Below the pieces are notes generated by a model, which was given only the letters and a program-made list of their open reading frames with translations, had not been told where the DNA came from and did not search any database. From the NCBI GenBank assembly GCA_025084515.1, contig JAJAGP010001984.1, forward strand, positions 79,632 to 143,631: a DNA stretch of 64,000 bases, written 5' to 3'. How positions within the stretch are numbered: the stretch's first letter is position 1; each line of letters starts with the position of its first letter. Positions 10,613 to 22,882 of the stretch are shown here, piece after piece. Origin of the DNA: Ancistrus triradiatus (lineage: Eukaryota; Chordata; Actinopteri; Siluriformes; Loricariidae). A program made the position numbers and the translations under genes.

Positions 10613-13555
10613 CTGTGGGCACAGGGACACGGGCACAGGGGCCAGGGCTCGGATCAAGTCACTCAAAAGTGTTCGGAGTAGAAAATGAACCGGATTCTTT
10701 TGTAACGCGTTTACACGTTTTTAAACAAGTTGCTAATCTTGGTGTTCTGAAGCGTTAACATTTTTCCCCAAACTGTAAATTTTAAGACACTGTAACTTTT
10801 AAATAAGGCTATGATATTAAGCTCTTTGTTAGGAATATTTCAATATACTTACGTGTTTTTTTTTTGTTTTTTTTAAAGTAAAAACTTAAATTATTTTAAA
10901 AAGTAAGAAAATCTACCACCTTGCAAAGTTCTTGGCTCAAGCATTTTTCTTTTTGCAAAATGTAAACTTTAAAAATGTTTCTTCTCCCAAATAAATAGGC
11001 TATAAACACGTTAAGCTCTTGATGAATACTTTAATGGCTTCAAATTTATGAAGTAAAAACTTTTAACCTTAAAAAATCTGCCTTTCTTTGGGGGACGGTG
11101 GAACTTAACCCTTTCAGTCCTGTTTTTACTTGGCTTCAATATTTTTTTTTCATAAACATGACAAAAATCATATTAAATGTTTTTGACTGTTAAAAACTGA
11201 AGTACTGTGATATTTTGATCCTACAAACTAAATTATTCCCTAGAAATGTTGCTCTTAGAGGGAAAAGGTCACAGCTATTAGAGGCTGTATATTTTGGTAT
11301 ATTTTCTTAATGTAAAAACTGTTCGATTATTAAAAAAAGTTAAAATGCATCACCATTCAAAAGCCTTAAGTTCTTTCCTTTTTCCCCCAAAATGTAAACT
11401 TAGTAAACTGGCTACAAAGACGTTAAGCTCATATTTATGAATATTTGTAAATACTTAAATGTTTTAAACTTTTAAAAGCATTCTTAAAAGTTGATTTCTA
11501 GAATCTGGCTTTCCTGGGGTGGCAAGACCAACATTTCAGTCCTGTTTTATGTTATTTCAATCATTTTTGATATCAAATACATGAATAAGTCGTATTAAAA
11601 CTGCTTAAAGTACTGAGATATTTTGGTAGCCTAGCGGTTAAGGTACTGGACTCTGGACCAGAAGGTCCAGGGTTCAAATCCCACCTCTGCCAAGCTGCCA
11701 CTGTTGGGTCCTTGAGCAAGGCCCTTAACCCACAACTGCTTGGATTGTAAGACTGTGCTAATTGTAAGTCGCTCTGGATAAGGGCGTCTGCTAAATGCTG
11801 TAAAATTATTTGTAAATGTAAAAAACTTTGTCTTTTCTCAAGCATGGTTAGACAGGAAAATTTCAATAAAATGAAAAATAAAAATATTAAATCCAGGAAA
11901 ATTCCCAACTACACTGAACTACACTTTAGCTTTTATCAGTACTTTTAATCCTTTCAGTCTTGCCAATGCCAAATTGGGTTAGGCTACAGAAACTTTAAGT
12001 GATGTCAATATTTTGACATCAAACATGTGATGAAAGGCGATTAGGTGCTTTCACTGAATTAAAACAAATCCAGGACTGAAAGGGTTAAATGAGCCTTATT
12101 CCAACTGTTTAGTTCACGTTTTTTCCAAATACATTCCTGCCATGTTTTTCAGTAAGGCTGAGGCTGAGCTACAGTGGATTAGTGAGAGGAGCAGTATGCA
12201 GGGTGATGCAGTTAATAAGTAAGACAAGAGAAGAGATACTGACGGTGTATTGGAGAGGCAGTAGGACTTGTCATTTGTCCATTATCGTCCGTCGAAGGGT
12301 CTGCAAAGTGAGAGAAAACAGCACTAAGCACGTGTGTGTTGGGTTCTGTTATTTTACCTCAATTGTAACGGATCAACAAAAATGACTTTAGGCGCTGAAG
12401 TCCAAAATTAAGAACGTAAGATCAAACCATGACTAAACAACTAAACCAGGAAACAAAAGCATGAAAGGCTCACGCTGCCGGACTTTGCAGACGAAGCCTC
12501 TCTTCTGGAAGCAGTCGTTGTCGTTCCAGGTTCCGTCACTGTTGTACATTTCCACACAATCCTCTCGGCTCACGTCAGGGCCGCCATTGTTGGGTTCACC
12601 CGCGCGCCAGTTTGTGTAACTCATGGCGGTCAAGTCTGTCCAGCCCCATCCGACTGCGGACCATTTCACACAGGAGTTACTGCGCAGATCAGCTTCTGTG
12701 ATAAAGCTAACCCTCCGAAACTTAGAGACTTAATAAAACAAAACTCCGAGAAGATTTACACCCTGTTTCAGTAGCGGGCACAACAATGCCCCCACTGCTT
12801 TTTTAACAAATGATAACTACTTAACATACTTCAAAATATTTGGCTTTTAAACATTAAAAATATAAATATGAATATTTAAAAATAAGTCTTTTTTTTTTAT
12901 TAAATATCCTCCAACTATATAGACATAAAAAAAAAATCGAAGATTCAAGCCATTTACTCTGTCAAGATTTAAATCCCAAGACTAATATATTACTGCAAAT
13001 ATTAAAATAATTAAATATTTGGCTTAAAAAAAAGATGGTTCAAAGATTTAACCTCTTTACAAAAGCTTGGTTTGGCTTTTAAAAATGGCTTTAAAATTGC
13101 TGCAAAAAAACCTACAGGAAACTAAAATGCAAATAAAACTTAAAATGGCTTTAAATGTTAGTCTTTGCTTACTTTTATAATAAATAAATAAATAAATAAA
13201 TACAGAATACGATCATTCAAATCTCTCAGGCTCGTTAGAAATTTCCGAACTGATTTAATAATTCATTATATCTCAGTTTTTTCCCGAAAAAAATACTTGC
13301 ATTAAACATTTTGGCATTTAGTAAAACTTGAAATTCAGTTTTTGTTTATGACATTTAGTCCTGAATTATCTAAATGAAGTAAATGATGTCGAGATGAATC
13401 ATTTATAGGTGTAAATTTAGTTTAATCAAGCCCCTTAATCTGTCTAGATTTAAATATATTACTGTAAATATTTAAATAATTTAATATTTGGTTTTAAAAA
13501 ACGAAAAGCTTGGTTTGGCTTTAAAAATGGCTTTAAAATTGCTGGAAAAAAATCC

Positions 13556-13586
<31 letters not shown>

Positions 13587-13644
13587 AATACTACCTAAAA
13601 TGGCGTAAAATGTTAGACTTTGCTTAGCTTTATTATAATAATAA

Positions 13645-13675
<31 letters not shown>

Positions 13676-16600
13676 AATGTGTGTTAATTTCCATTGTCGA
13701 GGGAGTTTTCCTTCATTTAATTATACTTACTATACTATATGTAAAATGCTAAACATTTTGCCATAACCGTAATACCCATTTAGTCCTGAATTATCTAAAT
13801 GAAACTCCTTAAAGATGAATCATATTTGTAGCCCACCCGCCTGAAGGTTTAACATGTTGTGCTTTCTAAAATGCTTCTCTCATGCTAACCAGGCTTTGGA
13901 CCATTAGAATTGGGCAGGTGTACGTACGCGAGCTGTCCTTGGTGAGGCCGAGCCAGACGTTGTGGTTTTGGGTGTAGTTGAGGTTTCTGATGAACTCCAC
14001 CTCGGCTCTGCTGTGCACCGACGCCAGGTCGCATCCTACCACCTGCTGGCAGTAGTGGCGAGCCTCGGGCCAGGAGAAGCCCTGCTTGCCGTTATAGACG
14101 AAGTAGCAGTAGCGCCCGTACGCCGTAAACATGGGCATGCAATGCCCATCACCGGGTTGTGGGGTTGGAGGTAAGGGCTCTGGATCAAGCGAAGGAAGGA
14201 ACGAATACATTTCAATGTTTACATGGACAAAATAACCGGACGTTCCCTACTGGCTCAGAGCGGGGCCGGAGCCGCTGGCTTTATTACCGCGCGAGATCTT
14301 GCAGATGTACGGCTTGGACATCTTGCAGTCTGTGTCGTTCCACGTGCCCGGGATGAGATGGGAGCGTCCGTGCATGCTCACGCATCCCTCTCCTTCGTAA
14401 TTGGTAGGTTCTCCCGGACCCCAGTGCGTGTAGAAGACCGGCCAGCTGTCGGACCAACGGTACGAGCCACCGTCCTGAAGCGCAGACACGCAAGAACCGA
14501 TTTACAGGAATGACGAGCAAGTACTTTTTGATGTTTTATTCTTTTACTTACTACATTTCAAAACCAGGCTTGTTACTTCAGCTTTGATGAATCTGTTTTT
14601 TATCTAACACTGTTTAACGTGCATGCATTCTACTCCCAAAAATAACTGGACACGCTTCACTTGTCATTAATCAGACACTACAGGCTTATCCGTGTCCCTG
14701 TCACATTGAATTCTATTTCTTTGACGAATGTGTAATATTTTTAAAAATTAACTCATGGAGTGCAGTTTAAAAGAAGACCCGGACTAAAACGCAGTGACGG
14801 TTTTCGGGTTAAATATCATGATTTACTGCATTATTGCATGTTTTATTTTTTAAAAATCCACAGTATTTTGTATATTCTGGTTCCTCGTGTCTGAAAACGT
14901 TTCGATTCCGTGGCCGCTGTGGTTAGATGATAAGGTCAGTTGTAGGATTCTTTGCAGAACAGCTGTAGTCCAAACCATGACGTACCCTCAATACCCTCAA
15001 CAAGTCTCGCCCTGTTTCAAAAATCAAGTCAGAAAGACTAAGACTGTATCTACCATGCGCTTAAGGCCGATCCAGGCGTCCGTGTGGCTCAGCTGGACGA
15101 CTCCTGAGATGAAGGCCTGCTCGTAGCTCGTGTCCACGCTGGTCAGGTCTCCTCCTTCCTTCACACAGGCTGCCTGGGCTTCTTCCCACATCTTCGAGTC
15201 CGACACCAGCCTGTAGCAGTTCTTATACCAGGACGTGTAGCCTGAAGGACAGGGGCTGCTGGTGGGAGGAGGAGGGGGAAGACTGGCGGCTGCAAGAGAG
15301 CGACGCGAGCAAACCATGAATCTATAGCTTTCGGTCTCGCATTTAAAACAACCTTAGGTTTGATGTTATGTTCGAATAATAAAAGTGCGCAAAAGATGCT
15401 CACACTTCTTCCTGGAGCAAACCCAGCTTCTCTCCTCATCGCAGGTCTCGTCGTTCCACCGACCCGTCACCAGGTAGCTATGAGGTATGGACACACAGTG
15501 CTCCTAAAAAACAAAAGGGACGTTATGGAATTGACCGACTGCTCTACATCAGGGATGAATTCATATTCAAGTAAAGTATGCCACCCAGTCCATCACACAT
15601 GCATTGCAAGATAAATACAGCCAAAAGAGGCCAAAAGTTTGTGGACAACCCTGTTAATTAGTGAGCTTGGCTACTGTGTAAACATTCCTAACATAAAGCC
15701 AAAAATGTCACAGCTTTGTCTGCTCTGACGTGCTCCGAGTTTGTCCAAATACAGTGTTGAACATGTAACACAAACTTAAAATAACACCCACATCGGAAAA
15801 ACCTTTACTAGGATATTGTTTGAATTTGAACTAAAATGTTTAGCTGTTTCGAATAGAGAAAAGAAAAATCAATGTTTGGATTGTCATTTTGGGGTGTCCT
15901 GAAACTTTTGGCTATATAGTGCAAGTCTACAAAGAGGTATAGATCAACATGATGACAAGTTTCCTGACGTAGCCACGTTTACAAAGGTAGGACTTTTTTT
16001 AAATCACTGCACCTGGCCATTGTAGTTGTTAGGCTCCCCCTGCCCCCAGTGGGTGTATCGGACCGGGCTCACTCCATCACTCCAGGCAAATTTCCCCTCG
16101 TGAATCCGGTCAGAGAGACCGATCCATGAGGCGTGATGCATATCTCTCAGATAACTCGCCACGAAGTCTGGACGGAAACACAGAGCAGGGTAAAACCTCA
16201 CTATGGAGTTGTATTGTGCAGGAGCTCCCTGATTTAGGATGCGGATATGTTCAACAAATCCATCTCAAGTTAAAGATATCATGAACCGATACGTTTAACG
16301 AGCGTTTGGTGTCTCGTAGCGGAGACGAGGCTGAAGTCGGCTACTTATTCCCATTTTCCGGTTCACCTTAAGAGGCTGCAGTTACATTATAGCGCCTGTA
16401 GATGGCGCTTCCGCCTCATGATATGTAGCGATAAGTCGGTGTTTAAAACGCTTACATTAACCGACAGATGGCTGAAATCATTAACGCAAAGCTTATTTTA
16501 GAATAAAGTGTTCAAAGACCTCATGTCACTTATTTGCACTAACAATACAGTACTGTAGATGTTAAAATAAAAGAAAAACACAAACACGGTGCAGATCTGC

Positions 16601-16800
16601 TATAAGCGAGAGCTAATCGGAATCGCTGAATCACTGAGTACTGAATCATGAATCGTGAATTGAGTCGACTCTTACAAGTTTAAGCAAGTGCACAGAGTAC
16701 CGAGGAAACGACTAGAACCAAGACCAACTTTTCTTGGCAAAATACATCGAGAATCGAATTTGACAGGTTTGTCACTTGTATCAAAAGCATGTCAAGAAAG

Positions 16801-16855
<55 letters not shown>

Positions 16856-19800
16856 TCTATATATATGTATATATATTTATTTAAGGCGTGACAATTCAGA
16901 CACTGACTGTTTTCGTCAGCATTGTCGATGATGGCCAGGTCTCCGCCTTCTTTCCTGCACCAGTCTCGAGCCTCTAACCAGGTGACCCCCTTCTCCTGGT
17001 GCCCCACCCTCCCTCTGAACATGAAGCACTTGTTACGGAAGAGCATCCATCCTGCAGTGAACAGCACAAGAGAGCACAGAAAAAGAGCGTTTGTTTTAAA
17101 ATGATGACATATATAGTTATGTCAGTACAGTAAGCATTATAAACCTTACCCTCAGGGCAGTTACCATCCCATGCGGAGGTCGGAGGGGGAGGAGTGTGAT
17201 TGTCTCCTGGATATTTCTTACACACGTATCCTGCGATGTCTCTGCCACAGTTGACGTCGTTCCACGAGCCTTGAGCAAGAGCAAACGTTAATGCACGTGG
17301 ATCGATTCGTAAGTGTCATCAGATTACATCGGCTAAAACCACTGCTTGTGTACCTGGGTATCTTTTCATCTGCACACACTGCTCCTCCCCGTTAGCGTCG
17401 TTGGGCTCTCCCGGAGCCCAGTGTACGTATGTGACAGGGGAGTGGTCCACCCACCTGTGGAGGGGAGCGCGGAACATACTCGTCATACGGTCTGTGTGGA
17501 ATCATTAGCCTGAACTAGATATGCGTTTCCTGAAAGAACTACAACAGTGCTTGAAATGTGACAAACAGAAAGAATGTGGCTTGTGTCCCAATACTTTTGG
17601 CCATGTATTGGTTTGTCCTAATACTTTTAACCACGTCCGTTTTTGTGTCTCATTACTTTTGGCCACATGTGGGTTTGTGTCTGAAAACTTTTGGCCATTT
17701 GCGAGTGTCCCCCCAAATACTTTTGGCCATTTGCGAGTGTCCCCCCAAATACTTTTGACCATGTGTGTGTGTTTGTGTCCCAATACTTTTGGCAACAATC
17801 GGGTTCGTGTCTCAATACTTTTGGCACATGCTTGTTTTTATCCCAATACTTTTGGCCACTGTGGGTGTGTGTCTCAATACTTTTGGCCATGTGTGTGTTT
17901 GTGTCCCAATACCTTTGGCAACAATCGGGTTTGTGTCTCAATACTTATGGCACATACTTGTTTTTATCCCAATATTTTTGACCACGTCTGGGTGTGTCCC
18001 CCAATACTTTTGGCCATATAGGAGTTGGTGTCCCAATACTTTTGACCACCTGTCGGTTTTTGTCCCAATACTTTTGGCCAAATGTGGGTTTGTGTCCCAA
18101 TACCTTTCACCACGTATGGGTTTCTGTCCCAAAACTTTTGGCGAATACTTGTTTTTGTCCCAATACTTTTGACCACGTATTGGTTTGTATCCCAATACGT
18201 TTGACAACATACTCGTTCCTGTCCCAATACGTTTGACCACCTATCGGTTTTTGTCCCAATACTTTAGGCCACATGCGGGTTTGTGTCCCAATACTTTTGG
18301 CAACATGCTTGTTTTTGTCCCAATACCATTGACCATGTGCAGGTTTGTCCCCTGATACTTTTGGCCACAACGTTTCAAGCAATGCACAATAATAATTACA
18401 GAGCTGACATACAAGTATTCTCCTCCTGCGACTCCAAACATCCTCAGGCCGATCCACGCTGTAGCGACCCGACCTGTCCCGACCTACATCGCAAGAAGAA
18501 AAGAATCGTCATCAAACTTAAAACCTAAAAACACAAAAAGCTGGCTCTACCACAGGAGCTTTAATTAAAGCCGGAGGGTATAACCTTACCATAGAAACCA
18601 CAAACGTCTGCTCCTGCTGGTCCAAAATGGAGACGAGCAGAGCTCTCTCAGCGTAGCATCGCTCCATGGCCGTGTGGAAATCTACGATGTCCGTGTCGTT
18701 GTAGTAGTAACAAAGGCCATTGTTCTTCCTCCAGCCGGGGTTCTCTCCACAATCAGGGGCTGAGAATAAGGCAGACATTAGAGGTGAGGTGCAGGTAGGT
18801 CAGGTGTGAGCCATTAAAGTACTATTAATATTCCCACCTGGCACAGGTGGAGGGGTCACTGGGGGAACGATGGGCGTCTTGCTCTTGGGGATCTCGCAGA
18901 TCCAGTCCTGATGGGCGTCGCAGTTGATGTCGTTCCAGAAGGAGGTTCCGTCGTTGGTGGTGATCATCTCCACACAGTCCTCCCTATCTCCGTGGTTATT
19001 CGGCTCACCTTCTCCCCAGTTAGTGTGAGTGACGCCCGAGCCGTCGCTCCAGTGGTAACCTGTGCCCAAGTTAGAGGAAAGCTCCTGTGGTCATATTCAG
19101 GTGACTCGGGTCGAGTTCAAGTCAAGTCATAGGAAAGCCTGAAGCTCTAACTCCAGTTTCCACACTGAAATCAGTCACAACAAGGTTAACACATACAAAT
19201 TTTGTCTCGGACTTTTAAGAAGAAACGCAGTCGAACTCGTCCAGATAGCTACGTACCTCCATTCTAGGTCAAGTTATCAGTTTAATGAAACAGATCTCAA
19301 ACCCTTACATGTCTAACTCGTGATGTGTGCACAGTATGTAGCTGCGTGTGAGGTGTAAGGACCAGGGTTTATTAGGGAGTACGAATATTTTTCACCTCCA
19401 TTCACGACGTCATGGCTCAAACCGATCCACTGCGTCTTCCCTTTGGTGTACTCGGCCAGGAAGGTCTCCTCCTGGTAGTTGTGGATGCTGACGAGCTCTG
19501 CGCCGCGGGAGATGCAGTCCTGCCTCGCCCCCTGCCAGCTCTTCTTAAGGGGATAATCCACTGTGAAGAGCTGCCAGAGCAAAACGCCCAAAACATGCCA
19601 GTCAGATCATTTCTGAGTAAGAAACAGCACCGAGTTTAATGAACCAGTTTCCCAGCATGCACCGGGGGAGCGTCGGAATCACCTTGTAGCAGTTCCTGAA
19701 GTGTCTCAGGGCGGTCCAGCCCTCGGCGCAAGTAGGGTCAGGGGGTGGCGTCGGGGGTCGAGTGGGTGGGCTGACGCCATTCCTGGGCGCCTCGCAGATG

Positions 19801-22800
19801 AACGGGTGGGTGTCGTCGCACGGCCTGTTCCTCCAGAAACCTGCGATTGGCCTGGTCACCATGGAGACGCAGTCACCCGCTGTATCGTCTGTCACGCAGA
19901 ACAAACAGCACAGCTTTCATACGCGATTGATTAATCTGTCAGGTATAAGGAAAGGTCACGAATGCAAAAAAATCTTCATTGACAGCATCTTGGGCTTCAA
20001 GCTGTAAAGGCTACCAGGCTGGCTGGGGATTTCTGGCACGTACTTTTGATGCAGATTATTACCTGGAAAGTTTCGGTCCCAGTGAGTATAGTAAAGCGGA
20101 GCTCCGTTGTCCCAAAAGTAATCCACTCCTCCTACGTCCCCCCTGGCTCTGAGCCCCATCCACCAGTTACCAGAGTAGCTGCTCAGCATGGCCGTGAAAT
20201 GAGACTGCTCGAAGCTAAACGGGGAAAAAAAGACCAGTCAGCTCTAAAAAGGTAAAACTTTAACAGAAACAAAGTGAAAAAACTGTATTTTGGGAATCGT
20301 GCACTAAAATATAACCTAGAATTAAACTCAATAAAAAGCGAAAAGCGATGAACGCAAGACAAACGTATTTCCTTTTTAAAGGTAAAAAACAATTCTGATT
20401 AAACTCTCTCCCATAGATTTAGATTTTAATTTCAATAATTACCCATTAAACATTTTCTATTCCATAAATATTAGAATCGACAGTGTGTTTTTGTATATTT
20501 ATGTACAAGTCATGTGCCTTGTATAACATGTATTAAACTGTACAAACTGAACAGTAAACTGGAAATTGAACATAATGAATTTATAATAAAAAACCCCCCA
20601 ACTGATTTTATTTCTTACATGCATCCACTTACATGTCCATAATGTGCAGGAGCGTGCTGTCTCTGCTCTCACAGAAGGCCTTGGCCTCCGAGCGACTCAG
20701 CGGCTGTTGCTCAAACCAGTAACATGAGAATTCGTAAACATCCCAGCCCTATAAATCACAAAAACACACGCTTTGTTCAATTCATGTCTATTACAAACAA
20801 AGCATGGGATCAGAACAGAGATAGGCTTAGTAAATCTATATATGAAATAAGCCCTAAACTACGTAGACCATCATGTTCGAACCTGAAACCTAAAATAAAG
20901 AAAAGAAATAAAACGGGCGTGAGCTTCACCTGAGGGCAGCCGTACACCGTGGGCTGGATGGAGGGCAGAGGGTAATGGCCTTTAGGCATTTTGCAGATGT
21001 AGGTGTTCAGTTCGGTACAAGTCACATCGTTCCACCGACCCGACTAGAAAACAAAAACCAACCAACCCAAAAAAAAAAATCAGAGAAAACAAAACATTCA
21101 AAGCAAAAGGAGCTGCAACAAACTTTTTCCTGACCTCGCTCATTTTCCATTCATTATTCGATTCTTCTTTTCTTTAATTCTATGTTTTGTTCTTTCTGGT
21201 TCACTTCTATTCTTATTTCGTTCTTTATTGTTTTTTACTCTCTTTATTTCTGCCTTTTGCTTTTAATTATCTTGTTCCATTGTTCTTTCTTTATTTCACT
21301 CTAAATGTTCTTTCTTGCAGCTCTTTAATATTATTGTTTGTTTCTTTTGTTTATTCGATCTGTATTTATTTTTAATTATTAGTAAGTTTTCATTTAGTCT
21401 TTACAATACTCATCAACTACCAAACTCTTAGGCCAAGAGCTTTTTAAAATGTATTTTACGTTATCAGGCACATAAATAGTTTTAATATTTATTTAATATA
21501 ATAAAAATAGATTTTTTTTTTCATTATATTCTAGAACATGATTTTATTGCTCTTTCGTTCTCAATTTTCTTTCTTTCGTTTCTTTAATATTATTGTTTGT
21601 TTCTTTTTCTTTATTTGTTTCAATCTTTTGTTTTCTTATTTCATATTAAATTCTCTCTATTATTTCACTCCCAATTCTCTTGGTTCTGTTCTTTCTGTTC
21701 CGTATTTATTTTCATTCTCTCTTTTACATCTTTCAGTCTTTTTTTTTGGTAAAATTCATTATTTTACTCTGACATTTTTTCTTTTTGTTTGTTTCTTACT
21801 TGCTTTTGAAAATATATGCACTTGCCATTTTGTTCTTGCTTTCCTTCTCTTTTTTCTTTTGTTTCTATTCTCTTGTTTGTTTCACTCCTCTCATCTTTCC
21901 CCACATTGCTCTAGTCTACCATCAATTAATTTTATCCCTCCTTTTTTTTTTGATCTTCCTTTCTCAGATACTCTTTTGCACCGTTCCATCTTCCTCTGTT
22001 CCTTCCAGGCATTTTGATCGTTGATTGTCTTTTTTTTCTGCGGTTTTTCAGCCATCCTTTTGTTTTGTTAGGACTGGTCTCTCTACCTGATGGAACATCT
22101 CCACACAGTCCTCACTAAAGCCCAGGTGGTTGTTCGGTTCTCCAGGAGCCCAGTAGGTGAACGTCACTTCATGGTTGTCTGACCAGGTGAAGAAACCCGA
22201 GAAGGTCAGATCATTCAGACCGAGCCAAACATCATTGGTAGCTACAGCCGAACAGAGAGAAAAAAAGAAGAGAGAAAGTGTTTTTCAAAAAGTATGAATT
22301 TATTTAAATAAAGTTTTAATTTATGTGTTAGTTTTGGGGTTTGATTACTTTTATTTTTTTATTTTTTATTATTAGTTTGGTATCCATTTTATTTATTATT
22401 GTTTTCATTTAGTCTTTACAACACTCATCAACTACCAAACTCTTGGACTGACAGCTTTTTTTTTATATTTGATGAAAACAAAATATTAAAAATATGTACT
22501 TAATATAATAAAAATAGATTTATTATTATTATTATTTTTTAAATACTAATATTTTAATTATATTTGTTGAGGGTTTTTTTTCATTGTAATCTAGACATTC
22601 TGTGTTTGTTTTTAGTTACTCTGCTTTTGTAAGAACAATAAGTTGAAATTTTTTTTTAAAGAGACGAGTTTTATTTTTACCTTTAATCTTCATTTTTGAA
22701 AGACTAACACATATACACATATCTAATATATATATAATATATATATATATACTATATATATACATACACACACACCCACACACCCACACACCATATATAC

Positions 22801-22826
22801 ACACACAACCACATATCACATATATA

Positions 22827-22882
<56 letters not shown>

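Noticed and set aside
11624..11803. Possible tRNA gene
   Set aside because: A and B boxes are present but there is no cloverleaf acceptor stem, and the body and tail are those of a SINE.
17584..18367. CRISPR-like array (about 20-base core with variable spacers)
   Set aside because: Cores vary, spacers are short and themselves repeated, no cas genes, and the host is a vertebrate; it is a minisatellite.
17521..18457. Several overlapping open frames of 60-166 codons on both strands
   Set aside because: They are translations of the 31-bp minisatellite, which lacks stops in some frames; the repeating peptides (for example PILLATIGF) have no protein signature.
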